A stretch of DNA of 64,000 nucleotides from Flavobacteriales bacterium (GTDB lineage Bacteria > Bacteroidota > Bacteroidia > Flavobacteriales_D > Sanyastnellaceae). Positions 31,442 through 41,234 of the stretch are shown one piece after another. Position numbers and translations under genes: made by a program. Under the pieces are notes generated by a model, which saw only the letters and a program-made list of their open reading frames with translations, had not been told where the DNA came from and searched no databases. Position 1 is the first letter of the stretch. The number at the start of each line of letters is the position of its first letter. The DNA lies in contig JAKVAX010000003.1 in the NCBI GenBank assembly GCA_022447625.1, forward strand, positions 271,337-335,336. Direction: 5' to 3'.

Positions 31442-32807
31442 TCTCATACGCTTGATCTTGCGGTAGTTGATCACTATCCATCGCTTTGTCTAAGAGCCCT
31501 TTTTCAATAGGGTCTTTCGGTTTATAACCCGACATGCTGCGGATTCGTTCGACGCGACTAATAAGGTTTCCTTTCCCTTCGGAGAGTTTGTTCATTGCCG
31601 CTGTGTATGCTTTATTACCATCTTCCATGCTTTTACCCACCTTTTGAAGGTCTTGGGTAAAGCCGCGGAACTTATTATAGAGCAGCTCAACCTGTTTCAC
31701 GATCTCTCGGATGTTATTCCGTTGATCTTCTTGTGTCCAGATATAACGCACCGTTCTCATTGTTGCCAGAAGCGTAGTAGTTGAAACGATCACTACGTTC
31801 CGTTTGAGGGCTTCTTCATACAGGTCGCGCTCATTATTCAAGGCGAGGAAGAGTGCTGCTTCAATAGGTACGAACATCAAAACGAAGTCGGGACTATTGA
31901 TCTCGTAAAGCTTCTCATAATCTTTGGTTCCAAGCTCTTTGATGTGTGCTCGAATGCTATCAATGTGCCCTTTTAATGCGGCATTGCGTTCTTCATCTGT
32001 CTCTGCGGCATGAAAGCGTTCATAGGCAGTTAAAGAGACTTTCGCGTCGATAATGAGTTGTTTCTCTTCAGGAAGGTTGATGACGAAGTCAGGTTTTTTC
32101 TTCTTGCCTTCATCGTCTTCAAGCACCGTTTGTGTCTGGTAGTGGGTTTCCTTTTGGAGTCCCGCTTTTTCCAGAATTACCTCAAGCTGTGCTTCGCCCC
32201 AGTCGCCTTGGGTTTTGCTATCACCTTTGAGTGCTTTGGTTAGGTTCTCGGCATCCGAACTCAAACGTTCGTTGAGTGCTTTGAGCTCGTCAATTTTGTG
32301 TTTGAGCAGATGTCGTTCCTTATTCTCCTCGTTGTATACCTCTTCTACGCGTTTCTTAAATCCACTGATTTCTGTTTTCAATGGATCGAGGATCTCACCC
32401 ATCTTGGTGCGGTTCAGCTCAGTGAATTTTTTTGACTTCTCGTCGAGAATTTCATTGGCGAGGTTCTTAAACTGATCGCGCAGATTTTCACGCATCTGCT
32501 TCAGCTCTTCTTCGAGTTTGCTGCGTTGTTCTTTGAAGCTCTCTTCTTGTGCAACAGCAGATTGTTTCAAAAAGTGGTTTTCGGCTTCCAGTTGGGTCGC
32601 TTGGTGGCGTGTATTTTGGTGTTCTTTTTGCTCTCTGAGGAACGCGCCATGCGCTTCTTCAATCTTGTCTTGACTAGATGCAATCTCAGATTCTAGACGT
32701 CCGATGAGCGGTGCGTCATTGGTCTTTCCCCGTTTAAGAAGAAGCGCAATGATTACCCCCAAAACGAGGCCAATTAACAATCCGATTAATAACGCTAGCA
32801 AGTCCAT
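31434..32807 (-). CDS. rmuC: DNA recombination protein RmuC
   Basis: 457 aa with a single N-terminal membrane helix (MDLLALLIGLLIGLVLGVI), a long coiled coil (about 35-200) and the RmuC nuclease-like domain. That domain shows GDWGEAQLEVILEKAGL, KPDFVINLPEEKQLIIDAK (PD-(D/E)XK-like Asp and Asp-x-Lys) and NSPDFVLMFVPIEAALF. RmuC limits DNA inversions at short inverted repeats in Escherichia coli. It lies 3 bases after the barrel gene. Confidence 0.95.
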   Translation of the reverse strand: MDLLALLIGLLIGLVLGVIIALLLKRGKTNDAPLIGRLESEIASSQDKIEEAHGAFLREQKEHQNTRHQATQLEAENHFLKQSAVAQEESFKEQRSKLEEELKQMRENLRDQFKNLANEILDEKSKKFTELNRTKMGEILDPLKTEISGFKKRVEEVYNEENKERHLLKHKIDELKALNERLSSDAENLTKALKGDSKTQGDWGEAQLEVILEKAGLQKETHYQTQTVLEDDEGKKKKPDFVINLPEEKQLIIDAKVSLTAYERFHAAETDEERNAALKGHIDSIRAHIKELGTKDYEKLYEINSPDFVLMFVPIEAALFLALNNERDLYEEALKRNVVIVSTTTLLATMRTVRYIWTQEDQRNNIREIVKQVELLYNKFRGFTQDLQKVGKSMEDGNKAYTAAMNKLSEGKGNLISRVERIRSMSGYKPKDPIEKGLLDKAMDSDQLPQDQAYENE

Positions 32808-32810
32808 GTA

Positions 32811-34472
32811 TTAGAAACGATTTGTAAAGCCAAAATGTATTTTCCCATTCCGCACCAGGATAGGATTGTCGCGTTCACTACCCAAAGCATACACCAATCT
32901 GAATGATCCGTTCTTCGTCCCGATGACCGTTCCGAGGCCGAAGCCGAAAGGGGTGTCACTAAGATAGTCATCATTGTTTCGTTCATACCATCCTTGGTCA
33001 AAGAAGACGAAGGCAGCTGAATTTTGATCGATGATGAACTTCAGTTCAGCGGTAGCTATTCCGTAACTAGAAGCGAAGATCGATTCTTCATCGAATCCAC
33101 GCAAGGTGGTGAGCCCTCCAATTCTGAAGTTTTCATTGAACTGAAGGGTGGTGTCGATCTTACTCCCTCCTTGAAAACGGATGCCCCAAACAAAACGATC
33201 TTTCATCGGGAGGTATCCTTCTACATTCGTCAGGAACTGGTACTGGTCATTTCGTACTTCCCGATTTTCTTCCGTGCTAATCACCAATCGCTTCGAGCCA
33301 ACACTTCCTTCAAAGTAGGTGAAGAAACCAGATCTTGGGTTCGGACGATAGTCTAATTGATAAGTTTGAAAGGCTAGGCCATAACGATCAATGTTGACAT
33401 CGTTGACTGAACTCACCTCTTCGCTCAATTGGTTTGAGATCCATCGTTCGGCAAAGGCACGGAGGTGTTTGTCTTGTCCGAGCACGTAGCCAAGCGCAAG
33501 TTCTAGCTGTGTTTGCGTGAAAGAAGTATCTCTTCGGTAAACACTAATTTCTGCCCAAGTTCCGATATGGGTGTTCAGTATATAAGGTAGCGAGGCTTTG
33601 ATCTCGAGGTTTTGTGTTGCTTCCTGCAGTCTTCGCCAACGTAGGCTCAAATGCTCCCCTCTACGCAGTGCATTATGAAGGTCAAGGGTGACGTCTCCTG
33701 TAAAAACAACTTGCCCTGTTTCATTGTCAGGTTGAAAACCGATGATCCCGTCAAACGTGTTCGCGGGTTTGTCGGCCATATATAGGTATAGATCTGCTTC
33801 GCCATCTCGAAAAAGAATTTCCGAAGATTGAAGCAACTGAACGAAACTCAGTTCTGAGATCTTCGTGTTCACTTCTTCAATCACGCGTTCATCGTACTGT
33901 TCTCCTTTTTTCCAACCTGTCAATTGACGGAAGTAGTTCTGGTTGAAACTTTTGTTCGATCGAATGATCAGGCTATCAAAAGTGAATTCGGGTCCGCGTT
34001 CAACCCGCACCGTGGTATTGATAGTGGTATCATTCACCAGGGTGTTTTCGAAATGAGCGACGGCAAAAGGGTAGCCATTGGTCTCGTAAACCCTGATTTC
34101 TCTCTTTGCCAGCTTTTCAAGATTCTCTCCGCTTGGTATACCTATTTCGCTGAACGCGGAGAAGTGATTTCCTTTGGAGACGAGGGCGGTGATTTGTATG
34201 GAATCAGCGAATGTAGAGTCGAGAGTGCACCCAAGGAATCCTTGCTCGTACTGCTTTGTGAGATAGGAAGTTAACGAGTCATTCCAGGTGGAGCTAGTCA
34301 CCGCGTAGCTTGTTGTGTCAGTGGAAGAAACTACCTTCAATTGTGACTGTCCGAAAGAAGCGAAGCGTTCCGCCGATACGGCGATAAAAAGAAAAGACAG
34401 GGTCACAATAAGCGCGCATTGAACTGCGTTAAATCGATAAATCGCTGACTTGTGAATAAACCTGTGAAACAA
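32811..34472 (-). CDS. BamA/TamA-family outer-membrane barrel protein
   Basis: About 553 aa. The frame opens with a TTG at 34472 (revcomp of caa); no ATG or obvious alternative precedes the hydrophobic signal (ALIVTLSFLFIAVSA), so the start is uncertain. A POTRA-like region (about 60-210) leads into an Omp85-type barrel that ends in Phe (KIHFGFTNRF). The segment RIGGLTTLRGFDEESIFAS carries the RGF motif of loop 6 of Omp85 proteins. It is too short for BamA itself and is more like the short TamA-type proteins. First gene of the operon with rmuC. Confidence 0.8.
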   Translation of the reverse strand: MFHRFIHKSAIYRFNAVQCALIVTLSFLFIAVSAERFASFGQSQLKVVSSTDTTSYAVTSSTWNDSLTSYLTKQYEQGFLGCTLDSTFADSIQITALVSKGNHFSAFSEIGIPSGENLEKLAKREIRVYETNGYPFAVAHFENTLVNDTTINTTVRVERGPEFTFDSLIIRSNKSFNQNYFRQLTGWKKGEQYDERVIEEVNTKISELSFVQLLQSSEILFRDGEADLYLYMADKPANTFDGIIGFQPDNETGQVVFTGDVTLDLHNALRRGEHLSLRWRRLQEATQNLEIKASLPYILNTHIGTWAEISVYRRDTSFTQTQLELALGYVLGQDKHLRAFAERWISNQLSEEVSSVNDVNIDRYGLAFQTYQLDYRPNPRSGFFTYFEGSVGSKRLVISTEENREVRNDQYQFLTNVEGYLPMKDRFVWGIRFQGGSKIDTTLQFNENFRIGGLTTLRGFDEESIFASSYGIATAELKFIIDQNSAAFVFFDQGWYERNNDDYLSDTPFGFGLGTVIGTKNGSFRLVYALGSERDNPILVRNGKIHFGFTNRF

Positions 34473-34548
34473 AATTAGAAACCTTACGTATTAGGTAACG
34501 ACGAGTTGGCGACTTTTAGCATAGAAAGAAACCGACGTAACCTGATTA

Positions 34549-34680
34549 ATGATGAAAAAAGTATTTGGATTTGTATTGCTCCTCGCTGCGGTGGGCATGT
34601 TAGCAGCCTCTTGTACACCACACAAACAAGCTTGTGCTGCTTACAGCAAAGTAGAAATTGAAACTCCTGCGCAGAAATAA
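34549..34680 (+). CDS. Small lipoprotein (43 aa)
   Basis: Translated by hand: MMKKVFGFVLLLAAVGMLA, then the lipobox AASC and a short exposed tail TPHKQACAAYSKVEIETP. The CAAYS-type motif right after the lipid anchor is seen in small lipoproteins of this phylum, whose role is unknown. It is divergent from the barrel gene (start 34472) and convergent with the OsmC-like gene. Confidence 0.65.
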   Translation: MMKKVFGFVLLLAAVGMLAASCTPHKQACAAYSKVEIETPAQK

Positions 34681-34688
34681 CGGAGAAA

Positions 34689-35090
34689 TTAGAAAGTGAT
34701 CTGGACGTCTTGATTGATATCAGGATGTAGACTCATAGCAACTGGACATGTCCGAGCTGCTCTGCTTAGAATTTCCTTTTGTTTCTCATCCAGCTCATGT
34801 GCTGATATAGATAGATTTATTTGAATGGCTTCGATCCTACGTGGGTTGGAAGCCATTTTTTTTATCACTTCCGCCGACATCGATTCAATGGTAATGCCGT
34901 GATTGCTGGCGTTGATCCCCACAATGGTCATCATGCAACTTGCCAGAGAAGCGCTCGTTAAGTCGGTGGGAGAAAAGTAACGTCCTTGGCCATTGTTGTC
35001 AGTGGGAGCGTCTGTGATGACTTGTTCTCCCGACTTAATATGTATGGCAGTGGTTCTCAAGTCACCGTTGTATTCTACTTTGTAATTCAT
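34689..35090 (-). CDS. OsmC/Ohr-family protein
   Basis: A 133-aa protein of the OsmC family, thiol peroxidases acting on organic hydroperoxides. The two redox cysteines are in SLASCMMTIVGIN and SRAARTCPVAMSLHPD, and SPTDLTSASLASC is the family signature. It resembles the YhfA-like branch of OsmC (no partner gene needed). Monocistronic between the small lipoprotein and a divergent gene. Confidence 0.88.
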   Translation of the reverse strand: MNYKVEYNGDLRTTAIHIKSGEQVITDAPTDNNGQGRYFSPTDLTSASLASCMMTIVGINASNHGITIESMSAEVIKKMASNPRRIEAIQINLSISAHELDEKQKEILSRAARTCPVAMSLHPDINQDVQITF

Positions 35091-35156
35091 GATGAACTTT
35101 TATTCGGGTTCCCCCGTTGTTAATTGTATATTTACATTACTAGCGTAGCTCCGCAA

Positions 35157-35912
35157 ATGTATAGGCTTTTATTCCTCATATCGACTGTTTTCTTCGCAAG
35201 TTCTGTTGCGGCTCAAAACGAGCTATACGACGAACCGGTCATCATCTATTCTCATCAAATGGCTGGTGGTTTGCAGCTTCATTCAAATGGGTTGGGTGGT
35301 TTCTTTCAGTGGGGAAAATACCAAGGGGCCAAAAAGATTATGCTTTTGGGCATTGACGCTGTGAACATGAAGCACCCGAAAGAGGTGAAGAGTTACAACC
35401 CCGTTTATGAAGATAGTCGCAGCTACGTTTATGGAAAGGTGAACCACCTTTACATCCTGCGCCCTTCGTTTGGTTACCGCAAGATCATTACTGAGAAGCT
35501 CCGCAGAAGTGGGGTTCAGGTGGGGTATACACTGACCGGTGGACCGTCATTAGGTATCATAAAACCGGTATATCTGGAAATCGGATACCCCGCGATTCCT
35601 TATCAGTATTTGGCTACAGAGCGCTATGATCCTGATCGTCACTTCTTTGATGATATTTACGGACGAGCGTCAGGCTTAAATGGTTTGGATGATTTAAAAC
35701 TTCATCCCGGCGGCTTTGTTAAATTTGCATTCAATTTTGAGTACTCCAACGAGAAAGATCGTTTGAAAGGACTAGAAGCCGGGGTCGCATTGGACGCGCA
35801 TCTAAGAGAGATTCCTATCATGGCTGAAGATCGCGTAGCGAACAATCAGCAATTCTTCTTCACTTTCTTCCTGAATTTCTTTGTTGGCAAGAAGTATAAT
35901 GTCAACGGATGA
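35157..35912 (+). CDS. Conserved periplasmic/outer-membrane protein upstream of lipA
   Basis: 251 aa from the ATG at 35157, starting with a signal peptide ([20 protein letters not shown]). The rest is rich in aromatic beta-strands ([53 protein letters not shown]), which suggests a small outer-membrane barrel. I do not recognise a named family. Its TGA stop overlaps the lipA ATG (ATGA), so the two are translationally coupled, which says nothing clear about function. Confidence 0.75.
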   Translation: MYRLLFLISTVFFASSVAAQNELYDEPVIIYSHQMAGGLQLHSNGLGGFFQWGKYQGAKKIMLLGIDAVNMKHPKEVKSYNPVYEDSRSYVYGKVNHLYILRPSFGYRKIITEKLRRSGVQVGYTLTGGPSLGIIKPVYLEIGYPAIPYQYLATERYDPDRHFFDDIYGRASGLNGLDDLKLHPGGFVKFAFNFEYSNEKDRLKGLEAGVALDAHLREIPIMAEDRVANNQQFFFTFFLNFFVGKKYNVNG

Positions 35913-36787
35913 CCGAACCAGTTGTATCAAATGTTCAGGAACGTAAGCGTGTTCCTAAACCAAAGTGGCTTCGCGTAAAACTTCCTACGGGGGAGGAGTA
36001 CAAGAAAGTTCGCAACATTGTATCTGAACACAAGCTTCACACCATATGCGAAAGTGGTAACTGCCCGAATATGGGCGAGTGCTGGGGAGAAGGAACGGCA
36101 ACGTTCATGATTCTAGGTAACATTTGTACGCGAAGCTGTGGTTTTTGCTCAGTGGTCACTGGCAGACCAGATGAGGTAGATATGTTCGAACCTGCGCGTG
36201 TGGCAAAGTCAGTGAAACTCATGGGAGTCAAGCACGCGGTCATTACTTCAGTTGATCGCGACGACCTTGCAGACGGAGGTTCAGAAATTTGGGCCATGAC
36301 GGTGAGAGCTATTCGTCGTCAGAGTCCAACGACTACCCTTGAAACGCTGATTCCTGATTTCGCGGGAAAGTGGGATCACCTGCAACGCATCATTGACGTG
36401 GCACCAGAAATCGTTTCGCACAATCTGGAGACGGTACGAAGGTTGACTAAGCAGGTACGAATTCAGGCCAAATATGACCGAAGTCTTGAAGTCCTGAGGA
36501 GACTCAAACAAGGTGGGATGAAGACAAAATCAGGTGTCATGTTGGGGCTTGGTGAGACAGAAAATGAAGTGATCGAAACCATGGATGATCTTCGTTCTGT
36601 TGGTGTGGATGTATTGACGCTAGGGCAGTATCTGCAGCCTACACCGAAGCACATACCGGTTCAAGACTTCATCCATCCAGAGCAATTTGCATTCTATGAA
36701 AAGTTGGGCCTAGAGAAAGGATTTCGCTTCGTTGAAAGTGGACCTCTTGTACGCTCAAGTTATCATGCTGAAAAGCATGTATTCTGA
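35909..36787 (+). CDS. lipA: Lipoyl synthase
   Basis: A 292-aa radical SAM enzyme inserting two sulfurs into octanoyl groups on lipoate-dependent enzymes. Both iron-sulfur clusters are complete: the auxiliary cluster Cys47, Cys52, Cys58 ([12 protein letters not shown]) and the radical SAM cluster Cys73, Cys77, Cys80 (CTRSCGFC). The conserved C-terminal serine motif (VRSSYHAE) is present. Length is normal. Confidence 0.98.
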   Translation: MTEPVVSNVQERKRVPKPKWLRVKLPTGEEYKKVRNIVSEHKLHTICESGNCPNMGECWGEGTATFMILGNICTRSCGFCSVVTGRPDEVDMFEPARVAKSVKLMGVKHAVITSVDRDDLADGGSEIWAMTVRAIRRQSPTTTLETLIPDFAGKWDHLQRIIDVAPEIVSHNLETVRRLTKQVRIQAKYDRSLEVLRRLKQGGMKTKSGVMLGLGETENEVIETMDDLRSVGVDVLTLGQYLQPTPKHIPVQDFIHPEQFAFYEKLGLEKGFRFVESGPLVRSSYHAEKHVF

Positions 36788-36898
36788 TTTTGTGGTCTTG
36801 ACTTGTATATTTACGGCCGCAGTTTGGAAACATGACCTTCAATTGGAGTGTTAATTGTTGTAAATTGCTACCCATTGTTTCGGATAATTCTAGATAAA

Positions 36899-39800
36899 AT
36901 GAGAATGAGAACGCTACTGTACATCTTCGGCGCGACGGCATTGGTATCGTGCGCTGTGATCTTTTCGCAGCAAGACACTACCGTTGCTGACTATGCTCCA
37001 AGAACAGCTGATCAAGTTGAAGGAGATTACTTCGGTGCACTTGACGTGTACCAACAACTTCGTGCAAACGTAGAAACTGGTCAAATAGAACCAGAAGACT
37101 ACATTCGCATGAAAGCGGCAGTTGAGAAATACTCTCGACAAGTTGCCACACAAAAAGATTCGGATCCAATTTCTTGGATCGAAATGGGTCCAGATAACGT
37201 CGGTGGACGTTGTCGAAGCCTATTAATCATGGATGAAAATAACCTGATGACAGGCGGTGTTTCTGGAGGTCTCTGGAAAACGACGAACCAAGGCGATTCT
37301 TGGAGTCAGGTATTGTCATTCCCAAACTGTAATGTAACGTCAATCGCGCAGGCAGGAAACGGAGACATCTACGTAGGTACTGGGTCATTGTTTGACGGTG
37401 CCGGCGGTGAAGGAGGTTCTGGATTCCGCGGTCAAGGTGTTTACCGCTCTACTGATGGTGGTGAATCTTGGGCAATCATTCCTGACACTGATCCAGGTTT
37501 ACTTGGAAGCGGTGACTGGACAGCAGTAGACGCTATAGAAACTGATCCCAACAACAGTACACGTGTATACGTTGGTGCTGACGCTGGATTCGGTTACATC
37601 GACAACGGCGAGTTGTTTATGGGTGTAGCTGATGGTCTTCCAGGAAACGCTATACAGGATATCCATATTGCTGACGATGGTAGCTACATGCTCGTAGTTG
37701 CTGGCTCAGGACGTGTATACCGTTCTACCAACAGTGCATTCACAGAATTCGAAGAAGAATTTGGAAATGGTGACGGTGAACTTCCACAAAGTGGTATCGG
37801 TCGTGCACGTGTTTATGTCGTGCCTCAAAACCCAGAGCACGCTTATGCGGTGTACGCTACTTCATCTGGTTTCTTCGGTGGTCTTTACCACTCAGAAGAT
37901 AACGGTTTGACTTGGGATGAGATTTGGCCTGGTGGAATTGACGAGTCTACTCCACTTCCACGTAACCAAGGTATCTACGATTTAGCTCTTGGTGCGTCAC
38001 CACTTGAGCCAGAATTGGCGTACGTAGCTGGTATCGAGATTTGGCGTGCAGGTGCTGATTACACCCCTGAGCTTGCAGCATTCTCATTCGATGCCCCAGG
38101 TATCGATATCGACGTTCACGCTGATGTTCACGAAGTACGTTATTCTCCAGCAGGAGTGATGTGGACATTGACTGACGGTGGTCTTTACAAGTCATTCGAT
38201 AACGGAAATACTTTCATCGAGTCTAACCGCGGATTTAACGTAACACAATACTACGGTATCGCTTACCCTCCAGGAAACGGTGTGATCGGTGGTACTCAGG
38301 ATAACGGTTCACATTTTATTCCTGAAGATGGATCGCTGCTGAGTGACCTATCCGCACTTGACGTTACAGGTGGTGACGGATTCGATTGTGCGATTCCGCA
38401 GGTAACAGATGCACAACAGCAAGTAGCTTTCACTACTTCTCAGAACGGTGTTCTTTACCGTGTAACCTCAGATGGTGGTGTTGGTGATATCTACGACGAT
38501 GAAATCATTGACTTGATTGATGATAACGGTGACCTAGGACAGTTCTACACTTGTATCCGCCTTTACGAGGAAACAGAAGATGAATTGAGCCAGGAAGGAA
38601 TTATCCTCATCAACCCTTACGAAGAAACAATCTCTGATTCGACGTTCATCCTACAGACAAACAACATGGACATCAACTTTGAGTGGACTATGCCTGAAGG
38701 ACTAGAGCTTCGTTACTGGGAAGAGTTGATTCGTCCTGATACTACTGTTTCTGAGGAACTAACTGAAGATCCACACGGATACTTCTGGCTAGATCCGCAA
38801 GATCTAACTCAAGAGATTGTTACTTGTGATACTACTTTCACTCAGATTGGAGAGGAAGAAGTCATCGATGAGATCATTCCTGTTGACTCTTGTTTCTACT
38901 TCGAGCCACTTGATTCTATAATTTGTATCACAGTAGACTACGATACCACGTACACAATGGAGCCGGTATTTGATATCGACATCTTCTGTGAGACAGAGTA
39001 CTTCTACGAGTCAGATACACTTTACAATGTTCGCGAGCAGATCATCGTGAAAGATGAGTACTCATCGATGTTGACGATCGGATTCCGCGGAAGCGAAGGT
39101 ATCTGGATGACACGTCAAGGATTGAACTTCAACGTAACTCCTAACTGGTTCCGTCTTGGAGATGCTCCAAACGGTGGTGGTGCGAAAGCGATTGAGTACG
39201 TAGTGGGTGACCACCCAGAAGCTGGTGATGTAATGCTAGTTAGCGGATGGGACGGAAAACTATGGCGTATCTCTGGTCTTGACCAGATGTGGACAGATGA
39301 GTCTGCGATTGATACATTGAATAACGCAACCGGATTGGCCACTGGAGACTTCGATGACGACGGTGTGCCGGATGGAGATGGATACGCTGATGTTCTTCAG
39401 TTCGATGAAATTTTCTCAACTGGTAACGCAATAACAGGTGTGGCGATTGATCCAAACGATCCTGATCACGTCGTAATCACTATCGGTGGGTACGGTGGTT
39501 CTCAGAAAGTACGCGAATCATTCAACGCCATGTCTGAAAACCCAACGTTCTCAAACATCTGGGTTTCAGGTGACCTTGCCGGAATGCCATGTTACGACGC
39601 CATCGTTGATGTAACGGATGAAACAGGACAAACGATTGTAGTTGGTACTGAGTTCGGTATGTGGGTGACAAATGACGGAGGTGATACGTGGGTACCTTCA
39701 AACGAAGGAATGGGACTAAGTGCAGAAGCATTTGCTTGTCCAGTATTCGACGTGAAGCAGCAGTGGCGCTCTTCATCTCGTTTCACCTACCCAACGAACA

Positions 39801-40162
39801 ATGGATTCATCTACGCAGGAACACACGGTCGTGGTATCTTCAAATCAGAAGACTACGCATTTGTTTCAGTGGATGAGCCTGGAGACTTGATCGGAGAGCC
39901 TGTTACTGGATTGCTAGTATTCCCTAACCCAGTGACTGCTGATGTAGCACAGATCAGTTTGGATCTAACCACTTCAACAAATGTGCGTATGACGGTATTC
40001 AGCAGCACAGGTCAACTTGTTCTTCAAGAGAACGTAGGAAACCTTGCAGCAGGAAACCACATTCTACAAATCGATGCAGCGAACCTATCAAATGGTAACT
40101 ACATCGTTGGTGTTGAAGCAAACGGCAGCCTTGAAACGGCTCACTTCGTTGTGATGAAATAA
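36899..40162 (+). CDS. Large secreted beta-propeller protein with T9SS type A sorting domain
   Basis: 1087 aa from the ATG at 36899 (MRMRTLLYIFGATALVSCAV); the frame is open 51 bases further but without a better start. BNR/sortilin-like repeats are visible as GGVSGGLWKTTNQGDSW, GQGVYRSTDGGESWAI, GGLYHSEDNGLTWDEI and TNDGGDTWVPSNEGM. An acidic insert with many Asp/Glu and Cys lies at about 570-720. The C-terminus (LLVFPNPVTADVAQISLDL ... LSNGNYIVGVEANG) is a type A sorting domain. The Ser-Cys near residue 20 could also be read as a lipobox. Surface role unknown; glycan or protein binding is likely. Confidence 0.88.
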   Translation: MRMRTLLYIFGATALVSCAVIFSQQDTTVADYAPRTADQVEGDYFGALDVYQQLRANVETGQIEPEDYIRMKAAVEKYSRQVATQKDSDPISWIEMGPDNVGGRCRSLLIMDENNLMTGGVSGGLWKTTNQGDSWSQVLSFPNCNVTSIAQAGNGDIYVGTGSLFDGAGGEGGSGFRGQGVYRSTDGGESWAIIPDTDPGLLGSGDWTAVDAIETDPNNSTRVYVGADAGFGYIDNGELFMGVADGLPGNAIQDIHIADDGSYMLVVAGSGRVYRSTNSAFTEFEEEFGNGDGELPQSGIGRARVYVVPQNPEHAYAVYATSSGFFGGLYHSEDNGLTWDEIWPGGIDESTPLPRNQGIYDLALGASPLEPELAYVAGIEIWRAGADYTPELAAFSFDAPGIDIDVHADVHEVRYSPAGVMWTLTDGGLYKSFDNGNTFIESNRGFNVTQYYGIAYPPGNGVIGGTQDNGSHFIPEDGSLLSDLSALDVTGGDGFDCAIPQVTDAQQQVAFTTSQNGVLYRVTSDGGVGDIYDDEIIDLIDDNGDLGQFYTCIRLYEETEDELSQEGIILINPYEETISDSTFILQTNNMDINFEWTMPEGLELRYWEELIRPDTTVSEELTEDPHGYFWLDPQDLTQEIVTCDTTFTQIGEEEVIDEIIPVDSCFYFEPLDSIICITVDYDTTYTMEPVFDIDIFCETEYFYESDTLYNVREQIIVKDEYSSMLTIGFRGSEGIWMTRQGLNFNVTPNWFRLGDAPNGGGAKAIEYVVGDHPEAGDVMLVSGWDGKLWRISGLDQMWTDESAIDTLNNATGLATGDFDDDGVPDGDGYADVLQFDEIFSTGNAITGVAIDPNDPDHVVITIGGYGGSQKVRESFNAMSENPTFSNIWVSGDLAGMPCYDAIVDVTDETGQTIVVGTEFGMWVTNDGGDTWVPSNEGMGLSAEAFACPVFDVKQQWRSSSRFTYPTNNGFIYAGTHGRGIFKSEDYAFVSVDEPGDLIGEPVTGLLVFPNPVTADVAQISLDLTTSTNVRMTVFSSTGQLVLQENVGNLAAGNHILQIDAANLSNGNYIVGVEANGSLETAHFVVMK

Positions 40163-40187
40163 AATTATCCGAATAACATAAGAAAGG

Positions 40188-40213
40188 GCCGATCCGTGAG
40201 GGTCGGCTTTTTT
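40188..40213 (+). terminator. Rho-independent terminator
   Basis: Stem gccgatcc / gggtcggc (one G-T pair) with loop gtga and six T, 25 bases after the stop of the beta-propeller gene and upstream of gapA. Confidence 0.85.
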
Positions 40214-40232
40214 CTTTCCTCATCTTTGCATC

Positions 40233-41234
40233 ATGAAGAAGATCAAGGTGGCCATCAATGGATATGGCCGTATTGGTCGGATTACTTCTCGTGTTCTGGC
40301 TAACGCCGAAGACATCGAGTTGGTAGCGATCAATGATAAGTATGACGCGGAGTCTCTCGCTCACTTGTTCAAGTACGATACCGTACACCGCGTATTTCCT
40401 GGAGAAGTTTCGCTTTCTGAAGGAAGACTTCATTTCGGCAACCAGGCTCCCTTACTTTTTGCGACAGCAAATCCCGCAGACCTTCCTTGGGGAGAGTTAG
40501 ACGTTGACATCGTCTTGGAGTGTACCGGGATGTTCAAAAGTGCGTCGAAGTCACAAGTGCATATAGATGCTGGAGCAAAGCAGGTTCTAATCTCAGCGCC
40601 ACCAGAAGACGATAGTGTCAAGACCATTGTTCTCGGAGTAAATGAAGACTCTTTGGATGGTTCTGAACTTGTGGTTTCCAATGCCAGCTGTACAACCAAT
40701 AGCGCTGCACCTATGATTCAGCTTCTGAATGAGCTGTGCGACATTGAATCGTGTTACATCACTACAGTGCACTCGTACACCGGAGATCAACATATCCAGG
40801 ATCGACCTCACCGTGATTTGCGCAGAGGACGAGCGGCCGCAGAGTCAATTGTTCCAACAACCACAGGGGCTGCAAAAGCATTAACGCGCATCTTCCCAGG
40901 ACTATCAGATGTGATGGGGGGATGTGGGATTCGCGTGCCTGTGCCCGATGGGTCGTTAACGGATATAACGTGTATCGTAAAGAATCCGATTCCTGTTACC
41001 GAGTTAAATGCTCAGTTCGAGAAAGCAGCTAAAGGCCGTTACCCAGGAGTGTTCCAGTATACCGAAGATCCGATTGTATCAAGTGACATTATAGGCAACA
41101 GTCATTCATGCATTATGGATGGACTCTTGACCTCTGTCATTGGCAACATGGTGAAGATCGTTGGATGGTACGATAATGAAATGGGGTACAGCCACCGAAT
41201 GGTGGATATGATCAGGTTGTTGGCTAAAGCTTAA
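40233..41234 (+). CDS. gapA: Glyceraldehyde-3-phosphate dehydrogenase, type I
   Basis: A 333-aa NAD-dependent glycolytic enzyme. The Rossmann motif is INGYGRIGR, the catalytic Cys153 lies in SNASCTTNS and His180 in TTVHSYTGDQ. The common second cysteine of SCTTNC is serine here. CATCTTTG ends 4 bases before the ATG, which suggests a near-leaderless transcript. The 3' end overlaps the convergent lpxH by 11 bases. Confidence 0.96.
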   Translation: MKKIKVAINGYGRIGRITSRVLANAEDIELVAINDKYDAESLAHLFKYDTVHRVFPGEVSLSEGRLHFGNQAPLLFATANPADLPWGELDVDIVLECTGMFKSASKSQVHIDAGAKQVLISAPPEDDSVKTIVLGVNEDSLDGSELVVSNASCTTNSAAPMIQLLNELCDIESCYITTVHSYTGDQHIQDRPHRDLRRGRAAAESIVPTTTGAAKALTRIFPGLSDVMGGCGIRVPVPDGSLTDITCIVKNPIPVTELNAQFEKAAKGRYPGVFQYTEDPIVSSDIIGNSHSCIMDGLLTSVIGNMVKIVGWYDNEMGYSHRMVDMIRLLAKA

